Shown: positions 54,531-64,000 of the stretch, piece after piece
Layout of the letters: the number at the start of each line of letters is the position of its first letter
How positions within the stretch are numbered: the first letter of the stretch is position 1
Assembly (NCBI RefSeq): GCF_030811095.1
Contig: NZ_JAUSQL010000001.1
Span: forward strand, 558,001-622,000
DNA length: 64,000 nt
Direction of reading: 5' to 3'
From: Trueperella abortisuis
Lineage (GTDB): Bacteria; Actinomycetota; Actinomycetes; Actinomycetales; Actinomycetaceae
The notes under the pieces: model-generated
Database searches by the model: none
Seen by the model: the letters and a program-made list of their open reading frames with translations, nothing else
What the model was told of the DNA's origin: nothing
Made by a program: the position numbers and the translations under genes

Positions 54531-54542
54531 GCCTCTACCTTA
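54531..54542 (-). promoter_or_regulatory. Leaderless-type -10 element for DUF3499 gene
   Basis: Minus-strand TAAGGT (54537-54542), six bases before GTG 54530. Confidence 0.55.
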
Positions 54543-54573
54543 GTCTCATCCCCGCCGGATGCGGCAGAAGGGT

Positions 54574-54585
54574 TAGGGTAGGGTC
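54574..54585 (+). promoter_or_regulatory. Leaderless-type -10 element for metallopeptidase-like gene
   Basis: TAGGGT (54574-54579), six bases before ATG 54586; faces the DUF3499 promoter in a 55-base gap. Confidence 0.55.
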
Positions 54586-55002
54586 ATGTCCTTTCCCCGA
54601 TCTGCCCGACGCCGCGACCGCCATGGGCGCGGCCCGCGCGGCCCAATCCTGCCCGCGTCCGTCCCGGCCTGGCGCACCCGCGCCGACGAGTTCGACGACC
54701 TCCTCGCCTGGGAGCTCGGCGGCTACCGGCGGGTGCTGGGGGAGAGGATGGACCGCTTTGATTTCGCGGTCATAGACGTGCCCGGCCAGGACCCGGCCCC
54801 CTGGGAGGATGGGGTGCCGCTCGCGCGCTTCCTGCCCTTCGAGCGGCCCGCGAAGATCCACGGCCGGCTCATCTTCTACCGCATGCCGATCCTCGAACAG
54901 ATGCGCCGCGAGCCCGACGCCCGCATCTTCATCCACGACGTCGTGACCAGCCAGCTCGCCAGCGCCCTCGACTGCTACCCGGAGGACATCGACTACTATT
55001 AG
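54586..55002 (+). CDS. Metallopeptidase-family (zincin-like) protein without HExxH
   Basis: A 138-residue protein of the PF06262-like minimal zincin group, orthologous to mycobacterial Rv3259. The N-terminus is basic (RRRDRHGRGPRGP). Where enzymes of the family have HExxH, this one reads HDVVTSQ followed by LDCYPEDID, so zinc catalysis is doubtful. The same substitution seems general in the whiB2-linked subgroup, so it is not a local mutation. Paired divergently with the DUF3499 gene as in mycobacteria. Function unknown. Confidence 0.82.
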   Translation: MSFPRSARRRDRHGRGPRGPILPASVPAWRTRADEFDDLLAWELGGYRRVLGERMDRFDFAVIDVPGQDPAPWEDGVPLARFLPFERPAKIHGRLIFYRMPILEQMRREPDARIFIHDVVTSQLASALDCYPEDIDYY

Positions 55003-55015
55003 CCGCGCGCTGGTC

Positions 55016-55846
55016 TCAGCGTTGCGCCCAGGCGGCCTCGTCGAGGCCGTAGGGAATCTCCGCCACCCGCGTGCCAAGCCGCTGGCGCCGCTCGGCGGCC
55101 TCCGCGAAACGGCGCCGCTCGACGTCGTAGCGGATGACAGTCAAAGCCTCGATAAAGGCCTCGGCGGGGGTGCCCCACGGGGGCGGGGGAGCGACGTACT
55201 TCTCGCACGCGGCGGCGAGCGCCCGCGCCTGGGCCTGGCGGGCCTGCGCGGTCAGGCGATCGCGACCCTTGAGGAAGTCCGCCACGTTGAGCGACAGGCC
55301 GGTGGGCAGGGCGCGCGTCTGGGCGATCTGGGCCCACCCGGCCAGCTCGCGCGGCATCGACGCCCGGGGCTCCCAGGTGCTGCGGGAGGGCCATCGTACG
55401 ACGTACGTGCCGGCCAGCATGTCGCCGAGCCGTTGGCTGTTTTTCGTGACGAACGAGGCCACCGTGGCAATGAGGCCCAAGGTGCCGATAACCTCGAGGA
55501 TCCCGGCCGTGGCCCGGATGAAAGCCTGGTTCGCGGTGATCGTGCCGCCGTCGAGGCGAACTACGCGTGTGCGGGTGGCGAGCTTTCCCAACGAACGCCC
55601 GTTGGAGGAGGCAGTAACCAGCGCGGGCACCAGCCAGAAGAAGATCGCTGTCGCGCTCACGATCAGCGTGCCCACCTGGGCTCCGTTGAGGTCGGGGAAG
55701 GTGGAGGCGAGGCTAAAAATGAGGGCCGTGTAGGCGATGGTGAGCAGCCCGTAGTCGATGAGGCCGCTGACGATGCGCGAAAGCACTGTCGCCGCCGGAA
55801 GCTCGAGTTCGACTCCCTCGCCTGTGATGATGCTGTGTTCTGCCAC
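55016..55846 (-). CDS. RDD family membrane protein
   Basis: A 276-residue protein with an RDD domain in the first 160 residues (SRIVSGLIDYGLL, NGRSLGKLATRTRVVRLDGG, NSQRLGDMLAGTYVVRW), three to four helices, and a soluble C-terminal part rich in Arg and Ala. Usually paired with a SpoIIM-like gene, as here, divergently. Start is GTG 55846, with TAGGCT six bases upstream. Transport or scaffold role not defined. Confidence 0.87.
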   Translation of the reverse strand: MAEHSIITGEGVELELPAATVLSRIVSGLIDYGLLTIAYTALIFSLASTFPDLNGAQVGTLIVSATAIFFWLVPALVTASSNGRSLGKLATRTRVVRLDGGTITANQAFIRATAGILEVIGTLGLIATVASFVTKNSQRLGDMLAGTYVVRWPSRSTWEPRASMPRELAGWAQIAQTRALPTGLSLNVADFLKGRDRLTAQARQAQARALAAACEKYVAPPPPWGTPAEAFIEALTVIRYDVERRRFAEAAERRQRLGTRVAEIPYGLDEAAWAQR

Positions 55847-55858
55847 GCTTTAAGCCTA
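55847..55858 (-). promoter_or_regulatory. Leaderless-type -10 element for RDD gene
   Basis: Minus-strand TAGGCT (55853-55858), six bases before GTG 55846. Confidence 0.5.
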
Positions 55859-55895
55859 CCTTCATCGCTGGCCGCATTTGTGGCACCCTTGGAGT

Positions 55896-56858
55896 GTGGA
55901 GAGTCTAGCTTTTGCCAAAGCGCACCAAGCCCAGTGGGAGCGCCTCGACGAATTGACGGCCAAGCCGCGCCTGTCCGGCTCCGAGGCCGACGAATTCGTG
56001 CGCCTCTACCAGGCCTCCGCCGCACACCTGGCCACCGTGCGCACCCAGGCCCCCGACCCCGACCTGATCCTCACCCTCTCTGCCACCGTCGGCGCCGCCA
56101 GGGCCCGGCTGACCGAGATCCGCGGGGCGAACCTGCGCTCGCTTGGCCGCGCCATCACCTCCACCCTTCCGCACGCCTTCTACAGGATCCGCTGGTGGGT
56201 GCACGCCGTAGGGCTCGCCTTCGTCCTGATCTGTGCGATGGTGATGATTTACTTCCGGCTCAACCCCAACGAGATCTTTCAGCTCGGTTCCTACGAGTAC
56301 CTGCGGCAGTACGCGGATGAGGCCTTCGCCGCCTACTACCGCGAATTCTCCGGCGCCCAGTTCGGCGCAATGGTGTGGACGAACAACGCCTGGATCGCGC
56401 TTCAGGCTGTCGGGGGCGGCATCACGGGCATTTTCCCCATCTACGTGATCGGTCAAAACGCCGTGGGCGTGGGGCAGGCCGGCGCGATCCTCGACTACTT
56501 CGGCGCGCTACCGGTGTTCTTCCAGCTCATCGGACCCCACGGCTTGCTCGAGTTGACGGCCATCTTCGTGGCCGGGGCCGCCGGCCTTAAGCTGTTCTGG
56601 ACGTTGCTCGTCCCCGGCGATAGGCCGCGCCTGCAGGCGCTCGCCGCGGAAGGCAAGCAGGCGATGTTCGTCGCCCTCGGCCTCGTGGGCGTGTTGTTCG
56701 TGTCGGCCCTCGTGGAAGGCTTCGTGACGCCCTCCTACCTCCACTGGGGCGTCAAGATCGCCATCGGCGCCGGGGTCCTGCTCGCCTTCTGGACCTGGGT
56801 CTACGCCTTCGGGCGCGGCGAGACCAGGGACGAGACACCGATTCGGTACGCCGCCTAG
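55896..56858 (+). CDS. SpoIIM/stage II sporulation M-like membrane protein
   Basis: A 320-residue DUF95/SpoIIM-family protein with an N-terminal cytoplasmic part (SLAFAKAHQAQWERLDELT, FVRLYQASAAHLATVRTQ) and five to six helices, including TNNAWIALQAVGGGITGIFPIYVI and GPHGLLELTAIFVAGAAGLKL, the family's conserved core. Start is GTG 55896, as relatives begin V-[DE]-x-x-x-F. It belongs to the RDD/SpoIIM/DUF58/MoxR neighbourhood common in actinobacteria; function outside sporulation unknown. Converges on the DUF58 gene. Confidence 0.87.
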   Translation: MESLAFAKAHQAQWERLDELTAKPRLSGSEADEFVRLYQASAAHLATVRTQAPDPDLILTLSATVGAARARLTEIRGANLRSLGRAITSTLPHAFYRIRWWVHAVGLAFVLICAMVMIYFRLNPNEIFQLGSYEYLRQYADEAFAAYYREFSGAQFGAMVWTNNAWIALQAVGGGITGIFPIYVIGQNAVGVGQAGAILDYFGALPVFFQLIGPHGLLELTAIFVAGAAGLKLFWTLLVPGDRPRLQALAAEGKQAMFVALGLVGVLFVSALVEGFVTPSYLHWGVKIAIGAGVLLAFWTWVYAFGRGETRDETPIRYAA

Positions 56859-56889
56859 CGCCGCAACGCTGGTCCGGGCGGCCGGCGGG

Positions 56890-58169
56890 CTAGAGCAGGC
56901 CGCGGGCCTTGAGGTTCATATAGGTGTCGACCACCGCCACCGGCAGGCGCTCCGCGTCCCCGCGCACCACCTTCGCGCCGGCGCTTTCGAGCGAGCGGGC
57001 GAGGTTGTTCGCCTCAAGCTCGGAGCGTTCGTGGGCAGCGCGTTCATAGATGGCGTCGATGCCGTTCGCCGGCGCCGGCTCGTCGGGGTGGACGGCAGCG
57101 ATGAGTACGGTATGGGTGCGCTTGAGAGTGGGCAGGACGTCGACCAGGCCGGAGGACAGAGTGCCCCCGCCCATCGTCGTCGCGATGACCACGAAGGCCG
57201 GGCGCTTGGAAATCTGGGAGATGTAGAGCGGCAAGGAGGCCCAGTCGGTGGCGTTAAGAGTCGGTTCGATGTCGGCCAGGGTTTGGGCTACCTTATGCGT
57301 TATCGTTTTCGTGCGTTCGGCCGCGAGACGTGCCCGCAGCGTGTTGTCGACCGCGATGACGGACACGCGATCACCGGCCCGCTGAGCGATCGCCGACTGC
57401 AGGAGCGCCACCTCGATGAACGCGTCGAAGGCGGGTACGTCCGCCACGCGCAGGGCGCCTCCGCGGCCGGCGTCGAGGACGACGACGACGTGCCTGTCCC
57501 GCTCGGGTCGCCACGTTCGCACCAGGGTCTCGCCTAGGCGAGCGGTCGAGCGCCAGTCGATGGCCCGGACGTCGTCACCGGCCACGTATTCGCGCAGGGA
57601 ATCGAACTCGGTGCCCTCGCCGCGGGTGAGCAGGAGGGCGCGCCCGTCGAGCTCGCGTAACTGGCGCACCCGGGACGGGATATGGCGGCGGGAGACGAAG
57701 GGTGGCAGAACGTGGATCTGCCAGGAGGTGGGAGCCGACTTTTGCCGGCCGGCCAAACCGAGCGGGCCGAAGGTGCGGATCGTCAGCGCCGAGGAATGGA
57801 TGGTGCCGCGCCGGTCGGGGCGACGCGTGGCATCGAAGCTGGTCTCACTGCGCGCAGGCAGGGCGAAGGCGTGGCGGGTGGGGGAAACATTCGCCGATGG
57901 CGGCCACGCGTCCCGCAACACACCCGAGATCCGGCGCCCGGAAGGGTTGGAGAGTGTGATGGTCGCGTGGGTCTCGTCGCCCACGCGCACCGAATCCTCC
58001 CCGTCGTGATCGGCCACGAGGAGCGCAGGATTGGGCGCGAGCGCGGCGTCGGCGAGCACGACCAGAGCGAGGATGATGCTCACCAGCAGCGCGACGCCGG
58101 CGTCGCGGGTCACCACCGCAAGCACGATGCCCAGGGCGGAACAGACGACGGCGGGAAGGCGGATAAACA

Positions 58170-58170
<1 letters not shown>
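56890..58170 (-). CDS. DUF58 domain protein
   Basis: A 426-residue protein with two N-terminal helices (about 5-42) and a DUF58 region with TRGEGTEFDSLREYVAGDDVRAIDWRSTARLGETLVRTWRPERDRHVVVVLDAGRGG, the conserved centre of the family, embedded in a von Willebrand A-like fold (DAGRGG corresponds to the MIDAS DxSxS position, here degenerate). Partner of MoxR ATPases; the MoxR stop shares its last base with this gene's start. Thought to act as MoxR-dependent chaperone or regulator of envelope complexes. Confidence 0.88.
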
Positions 58171-59283
<1,113 letters not shown>

Positions 59284-59294
<11 letters not shown>

Positions 59295-60387
59295 TGATTT
59301 CCCTTTCGAATTCTTTGAGCTGGTCTGCCAGCCTGGACAGGTCGGCGTCGGATGTGATGGGGCGGGAGTAGAGGAGGTCATCAACCTCGGCCGGGCCGCG
59401 CCCGCTTGCCTGGGCGAGTACGTCCACGACGACGTCGCGCGGCGAAGTCGGACTCAGGCGCCCGCGCGCTACCCGGGAGATGGCGCCGGCGCGCAACGAG
59501 TTGGCGGCGTGGGCGGTGGCACGCCCACGGTGGTAGAGCTGGCCGCGCCCGGCGTCGGCCTCCGAGGCAGGAACGATGACGGGCATGGGCTCGGCCACGA
59601 GCTTGCCGAAGCGGCGCCCGCGGTAGAAGGCCCACCAGCCGGCACTCAGTGCGAGGCCGGCGAGGAGCGGGAAGAACCACGATGGCAGGCCCGCCCACTG
59701 CGGCGTGTCCTGGTCTTGGCTCTCCCAGTAGTCTCCCCCAACCCACAGCAGTCGGGGCTGGGTGCCGAGCTTGCGCAGGGCGAAGGCGGCGTTACCGTGG
59801 TCAGCGAGGTAATCGTTGGTGAGAAAGGCCGGGTCCGGGATGTAGGAGATTCTCGGGTTGGAGGTGAGTTGCACCCAGCCGTAGCCGCCGAGCTGAGGGA
59901 AGCAGCCGAGCACGTCCTGGGTCCGGGCTGGCGTGAAGGTGGCCGAGACCGGGCTGATCCCGCGCGCCTCGTCGGCGTCTGGATCGTTGCACGCCGCGGC
60001 AAGCGGGATTGGCGGGAAGGAGTTCGTGTAACCGTCGAAGCCGAAGTCCTCCGCGTGGAAGGAGTTCCCGAGGACGACGATGGTCGCCCGGGTTTCGATC
60101 AAGGCTTGGGTCACCTCGGTGGGGGCGGAGAAATTGGGGTCGATGACGATCGTGGTGTCGGCCTCCGCGAGATCCTCGGCCTCGGCGACGCCCGCCTGCG
60201 TGACCTTGACGCCATGATCGCCTAGGATCTGCGCGAGCGCGCGCGTGCCGTCGCCGGCCGTGGAAGTGGGCGAGTATGGTTCTCCCTCCTGGGGAATGTC
60301 CACGAAGGCGATGACGGCGACGGCGAGGAGGGCGATGATCGCCAGAACGAGGCTACTACGAGACGTCTTGCGCGGGCTCACGCTCAT
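59284..60387 (-). CDS. DUF4350 domain membrane protein
   Basis: A 367-residue protein with one N-terminal helix (about 14-31), an outer DUF4350 domain (YSPTSTAGDGTRALAQIL, TIVIDPNF), a second helix (about 237-258, WFFPLLAGLALSAGWWAFYRG) and a cytoplasmic tail of about 110 residues. Encoded between DUF4129 and MoxR genes with overlaps on both sides (4 and 11 bases). A structural partner of the MoxR/DUF58 system by context. Confidence 0.85.
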
Positions 60388-60998
60388 GCGACCGCCTCGC
60401 TGGAGGAGACCACGTATTGGAGTTCGCGGGTGGATTCGAGATCCGCGGCGGTGGCGTGGCGGTGCCAGTAGTAGACGTCGTCGAACAGTTGCGCGCAGGC
60501 AGAGAACGCCTCCACGTGCCCGAGCTTAAGCGAGCCCTCCTGAGCGGCCTCTTGGGCTGTCATGCCCGGAAACGCATGGATGAGGTCGCGTTCATCGAGC
60601 AGGCGCATGATGGCGCGGAAACGTTCGACGACGGCGAGGTCAAGATCGCCGACCTGCTCGGCGCGGTCGGCAGCCATGAAGAGAACGACCGCCGTGCGGT
60701 CGTCATCGAAGAGCTGCTTGCGCTGCCGGGCGGCGGGCGCGCTGGTTGCCCGTGAATGATGGACGGCGAAGAAGATGACGGCGATGACGAGGAGGACAAG
60801 CACGACAATGACGGTGAGGTTTCCCGCCCCGCCTTCGCCGGGGGAAAGTTGACTGGTGACGGTGGTGAGCCGCTCGAAGATCCACTGGATGAATCGTTCG
60901 AGCAGATTCGGAGAGTGATCGTACATCGCCTTCGACAGCTCGGTCTGGGCCAGCTGCTGGGCGGTGTCCGCATCCGGGGTGAACGGAACGAAGGTCAC
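60384..60998 (-). CDS. DUF4129 domain membrane protein
   Basis: A 204-residue protein with a single helix (about 60-83, NLTVIVVLVLLVIAVIFFAV) and a cytoplasmic DUF4129 domain (RAIMRLLDERDLIHAFPGMTAQEAA, then AEAFSACAQLFDDVYYW-like). Start GTG 60998 overlaps the upstream stop as GTGA, with GGAG ten bases before; an earlier ATG at 61019 lies deeper in that gene and is less likely. DUF4129 proteins accompany MoxR and DUF4350 genes. Confidence 0.85.
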   Translation of the reverse strand: MTFVPFTPDADTAQQLAQTELSKAMYDHSPNLLERFIQWIFERLTTVTSQLSPGEGGAGNLTVIVVLVLLVIAVIFFAVHHSRATSAPAARQRKQLFDDDRTAVVLFMAADRAEQVGDLDLAVVERFRAIMRLLDERDLIHAFPGMTAQEAAQEGSLKLGHVEAFSACAQLFDDVYYWHRHATAADLESTRELQYVVSSSEAVA

Positions 60999-62212
60999 TT
61001 CTCGGTGTCTCCGTACCACTGCGGGCGGCCGTCCCAGCCCTCGGGGTTCGACTGCTGTGTGCCGTTGGCGTCGCCCGTCTGGTTGTAGCCGCCCGTCTGG
61101 CCGTACTGGCCGTAGCTCTGGTCGAAGGCATTTTGCCCGTAGCCCGGCTGCGGGTATCCGGCTTGCTGACCATACCCGCCCTGGTCGAAAGCGTTGCCGC
61201 CCACCTGGCCCGCGCCCATCTGAGTGGCTGCCCCAGCCCCATAGAGGAATTCCTGGTGGAAGTTCTCCCGCTTCATGCGCATGTTGACGTAGATAAGGTT
61301 GATGATCGCCATCGAAATGGGCACCAGAAGGGCCGACATCAGCAGGGAGAAAATAATGGAACCCAGCGTGCCCATCGTGGCGCTGACGCTGCCCGTGACT
61401 GGATCAAAAGCGGTGCTGGCAGTCAGCGTGAAGACGATGCCGAGGATTGTGGTCAGGACGATGGAGATGATGGCGAGCGAGACGAACATGCCCAGGAAGT
61501 AGCCCAGCGACCCCTTGGTCAGCCTCCAGGAGCGTGCCAGGCCCTCGAACGGGCCGAGATCCTCGGCTACCATGGCGGGCGGGGCCACGGTGAAACGGTA
61601 GAAGGCGAAGAACAGGAAGGCGATGTAGGCGACCACCAGCACGATCAAGTTGGCGATGAGGAATCCCGCCCCCGAATCCGAACCGAAGGCCGCGAAGATC
61701 ACCGTGCTAAACCCGATGGCGAAAATGAAGATTGCCACCGTGATCGCCACGACAGCGATCAGGGCAAAGCCGAGCATACGCAACCCGATCCGCCCCAGGC
61801 CATCCTTGGCGAGCGCGAAGGTCTGGGAGAGGCTGAGCTTCTGCCCGCGTACGGAAGCCAACGTCACCCGCGTGCCCGCCACAATCACCAGGAGATTGGC
61901 GACGAAGGTAATGAAGAGGCTGAGGAAAATGTAGACGTTGTTCACGTCCCCCGGATCGAAGGACAGCGACTGCCCGAGCGCCAGTGCCAGCAGCACGTCG
62001 ATTGCGGAGACGACGAGGTTGACAACGATCGGGAACACGATGAAAGGCCCGGGGTTGAAACGGAGAAGGCGCATGGCCGCGTCGAGCGTTTCGCCTACCG
62101 AAAGCGGGTGCATCGGAATGACGGTGCGCCATGGATCGGTACGCTGGTGGATCAAAGGCTGATCGTCGCCATACTGGCCGTAGAGAGGACCTGGGAAATC
62201 GGATGTCGACAT
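60995..62212 (-). CDS. Multi-spanning membrane protein with Gly/Gln/Tyr-rich tail
   Basis: A 405-residue protein. The middle (about 40-320) holds six or so helices, with a region like the membrane domain of glycerophosphoryl-diester-phosphodiesterase-type proteins (MHPLSVGETLDAAMRLLR, RSWRLTKGSLGYFLG). The last 80 residues are low-complexity, with repeated GGYGQ/NAFDQ/YGQYGQ units. Start ATG 62212 has AAAGGTG about seven bases upstream; an ATG further up is rejected. First gene of the DUF4129-DUF4350-MoxR-DUF58 operon, divergent from mtrA. Role unknown. Confidence 0.83.
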   Translation of the reverse strand: MSTSDFPGPLYGQYGDDQPLIHQRTDPWRTVIPMHPLSVGETLDAAMRLLRFNPGPFIVFPIVVNLVVSAIDVLLALALGQSLSFDPGDVNNVYIFLSLFITFVANLLVIVAGTRVTLASVRGQKLSLSQTFALAKDGLGRIGLRMLGFALIAVVAITVAIFIFAIGFSTVIFAAFGSDSGAGFLIANLIVLVVAYIAFLFFAFYRFTVAPPAMVAEDLGPFEGLARSWRLTKGSLGYFLGMFVSLAIISIVLTTILGIVFTLTASTAFDPVTGSVSATMGTLGSIIFSLLMSALLVPISMAIINLIYVNMRMKRENFHQEFLYGAGAATQMGAGQVGGNAFDQGGYGQQAGYPQPGYGQNAFDQSYGQYGQTGGYNQTGDANGTQQSNPEGWDGRPQWYGDTEK

Positions 62213-62346
62213 CGCTTCACCTTTCATGTGCTTACGTAACAAATCTACCCGATCGCTCCGACATATTTTTAGGGTGCCCACCGTCGCGGTAGTTCATATC
62301 TCAGCTGATATCATGTCTACAAACACGCCGACAGAGGGTAGAGGCT

Positions 62347-63027
62347 ATGGCAACGCGCATTCTAGTGGTTGATGACGATCCCGCGATCTCGGAGATGGTG
62401 GCGATCCTGCTGGAAACCGAGGGCTACGTCGTGTCAGCATGCGCCCACGGCGATTCCGTCCTACCCCTATTCCGGGCAGAGCACCCGGACCTCATCCTCC
62501 TTGACGTCATGCTTCCGGGCATGGACGGCGTGTCGGTGGCTCGCGCGCTGCGCGACGAGTCGGACGTACCGATCATCATGATGAGCGCCAAGACGGACTC
62601 GGTGGACGTCATCGCGGGCCTCGAGGCCGGCGCGGACGACTACGTGACCAAGCCCTTCGAAAACTCCGTGCTGCTCGCGCGCGTCAAGGCATGCCTGCGC
62701 CGCCAAGAGCCCGAGTCGGAGACGCTGAAGATTGCCGACCTGTCGATCGACCTCAAGGCGCACGAGGTACGCCGTGACGGCAAGCCGCTTCACTTGACCC
62801 CGCTCGAGTTTGATTTGCTTTCTGTGCTCGCCCGCAAACCCTTCCAGGTCTTCACCCGTGAGGAGCTCCTCGAACAGGTGTGGGGCTACCGTCACCCCTC
62901 GGATACGCGCCTGGTCAACGTCCATATCCAGCGCCTGCGCTCGAAGGTCGAAAAGGACCCGGAGAACCCTGAGGTTGTCCTCACCGTTCGTGGCGTGGGC
63001 TACCGCGCCGGGACCACGAGCCGGTGA
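62347..63027 (+). CDS. mtrA: Response regulator MtrA
   Basis: A 226-residue OmpR-type regulator with phospho-acceptor D53 (LILLDVMLPGMDG), K102 (VTKPF) and a winged-helix domain ending VLTVRGVGYRAG. The receiver start TRILVVDDDPAISEMVAILLE and the ENSVLLARVKACLRR region match actinobacterial MtrA, controlling wall hydrolases, division and osmotic response. The start is preceded by GAGGGTAGAGG at slightly irregular spacing. It overlaps mtrB by four bases (GTGA). Confidence 0.95.
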   Translation: MATRILVVDDDPAISEMVAILLETEGYVVSACAHGDSVLPLFRAEHPDLILLDVMLPGMDGVSVARALRDESDVPIIMMSAKTDSVDVIAGLEAGADDYVTKPFENSVLLARVKACLRRQEPESETLKIADLSIDLKAHEVRRDGKPLHLTPLEFDLLSVLARKPFQVFTREELLEQVWGYRHPSDTRLVNVHIQRLRSKVEKDPENPEVVLTVRGVGYRAGTTSR

Positions 63028-64000
63028 GCGCGCAAGTTAGCGAGCGCATCTCCGCATCCGTCCGGCGCCTCGATTACATCCGTGAGCGCTGGTATTCCTC
63101 GCTCAGCCTTCGCGTGGTATCGCTTATCGTGTTGGCAGGAATCGGCGGCATTATCATCATGGGCATGGCGATCTCGAGCCAGGTGCGTTCTTCAGTGTTT
63201 GATAACGCGGTCACGACGAACGTGGAGCAGTTTTCCACCGACGTCCAGCTTGCCCAGGATCGCTTTACCGCTTCGGCTCCGACGGCGGGTCGTTCCCAAG
63301 AGGTGGCCAACCAGTTGGTGTCCTCGATGTATGACCCCTCCCGCGGCCTGCTGGGCGCGGTGCTGATCCGGACGCCGAATCAGGAGGCGTTGCCCACCCA
63401 GATCTTTGAACCGGCTACGGCGTCGGCCACCCAGGTGCGATCGCTGGTCTCGGATGAGCTTCGTCAGATGGTGACGGCGGGTGGGCAGATCGGCTGGCAG
63501 TCGGTGAGCGTCCCCTCCGATAAGCGGTCGATTCCCGGCATCGTGGTGGGCACGACGATCGACATCCGCGGCTCCGGTAGCTACGAGCTGTACGCCGCAT
63601 ACTCCCTAGACAGCCAGCAGTCCCTCATCGACACCACCGTGAAAGTGATGTGGATTTCGATAGCCATCCTCCTCACGATCCTCGGCGCGGTGAGCTGGGG
63701 GGTGACCCGCTGGGTGCTGACCCCGGTGCGGGCGGCATCGCAGGGCGCCCGCCAGCTGGCGGACGGTGAGTTCGACACCCGGATGGAGGTGCGCGGCTCG
63801 GACGAGATCGCGCAGCTGGCGGAGTCCTTTAACCAGATGGCCGAGTCGCTCGAGACGCAGTTTACTCAGATGGAGCGCATTTCCAAGGTGCAAACCGAGT
63901 TCGTCTCGGCCGTGTCCCACGAGCTTCGCTCCCCGGTGACCACTGTCCGCATGGCCGGCCAGCTTATCTACGACCACCGCGAGGAACTGCCGAGCGGGCT
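63024..64000 (+). CDS. mtrB: Sensor histidine kinase MtrB (partial, cut by window edge)
   Basis: About 325 residues are visible before the window ends. Start GTG 63024 lies in the mtrA stop. It shows a membrane helix (about 28-50), an outer domain of about 150 residues, a second helix (about 205-227), a HAMP domain (about 228-280) and the H-box VSAVSHELRSPVTTVRM with H299. The ATPase domain is beyond the edge. The pairing with mtrA and the H-box identify it as MtrB. Confidence 0.93.
   Translation, partial: MSAQVSERISASVRRLDYIRERWYSSLSLRVVSLIVLAGIGGIIIMGMAISSQVRSSVFDNAVTTNVEQFSTDVQLAQDRFTASAPTAGRSQEVANQLVSSMYDPSRGLLGAVLIRTPNQEALPTQIFEPATASATQVRSLVSDELRQMVTAGGQIGWQSVSVPSDKRSIPGIVVGTTIDIRGSGSYELYAAYSLDSQQSLIDTTVKVMWISIAILLTILGAVSWGVTRWVLTPVRAASQGARQLADGEFDTRMEVRGSDEIAQLAESFNQMAESLETQFTQMERISKVQTEFVSAVSHELRSPVTTVRMAGQLIYDHREELPSG

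Noticed and set aside
62297..62312. Imperfect palindrome ATATCTCAGCTGATAT upstream of mtrA as an operator
   Set aside because: The symmetry is broken and no second copy was seen; not enough to call a binding site.

Overview
The window is a high-GC actinobacterial chromosome segment. It carries a WhiB regulator with the GIWGG turn, an MtrA/MtrB two-component pair at the right edge, LytR-CpsA-Psr (LCP) ligases, a WbbL-type rhamnosyltransferase, DUF3499, DUF5719 and a MoxR/DUF58 module. No mycolic-acid or arabinan genes are seen, so a non-mycolate member of Actinomycetales/Micrococcales is the safest guess; genus is not determinable. I see no phage, CRISPR array, rRNA or tRNA, and every gene I called is intact apart from mtrB, which runs off the right edge.

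Layout. 0.1-5.2 kb: a DUF885 metalloprotein, a class III adenylate cyclase with a regulatory N-terminal domain, and an OmpR-type response regulator/histidine kinase pair. 5.2-8.3 kb: GtrA and two LCP proteins in one leftward operon. 8.4-12.3 kb: WbbL, a second rhamnosyltransferase-like enzyme, RfbB, a DUF2304 protein and a polyprenyl-phosphate-type glycosyltransferase. 12.3-41.6 kb: a glycan island with sugar-nucleotide genes (wbpD, wbpE, wbpB, wbpI, wbpA homologues), many glycosyltransferases, an asparagine-synthetase-like protein, a Wzx-type flippase, a Wzm/Wzt-type ABC exporter, two DUF6541 membrane proteins and a third very large membrane protein. 41.6-49.2 kb: a secreted amidase with FG-GAP-like repeats, RfbD, two paralogous bile-acid-symporter-family transporters flanking RfbA, a TIGR03089 protein and an inositol-monophosphatase-like enzyme. 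49.4-55.0 kb: the whiB2-type neighbourhood (WhiB, giant GT2 membrane protein, DUF5719, DUF3499, metallopeptidase-like). 55.0-62.2 kb: RDD, SpoIIM, DUF58, MoxR, DUF4350, DUF4129 and a large membrane protein. 62.3-64.0 kb: mtrA and the start of mtrB.

How it fits together. RfbA, RfbB and RfbD supply dTDP-rhamnose (RfbC is not in the window). WbbL would place rhamnose on the lipid-linked primer. Homologues of WbpA, WbpB, WbpE, WbpD and WbpI together make up the known five-step route from UDP-GlcNAc to UDP-2,3-diacetamido-2,3-dideoxy-mannuronic acid. The glycosyltransferases build the chain, Wzx and/or Wzm-Wzt export it, and the LCP proteins would ligate it to peptidoglycan. The framework (wbbL, rmlD, LCP, TIGR03089, whiB2, DUF3499, mtrAB) is the same set found around Rv3245c-Rv3268 in Mycobacterium tuberculosis, here with a large, probably strain-variable, glycan block between its members.

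A recurring signal is a TANNNT hexamer 5-7 bases upstream of the start codon at the first gene of many transcription units, with no Shine-Dalgarno at the usual distance. This suggests widespread leaderless transcription; internal operon genes instead use GGAGG-type sites and 1-4 base overlaps. I used this contrast to pick several starts.
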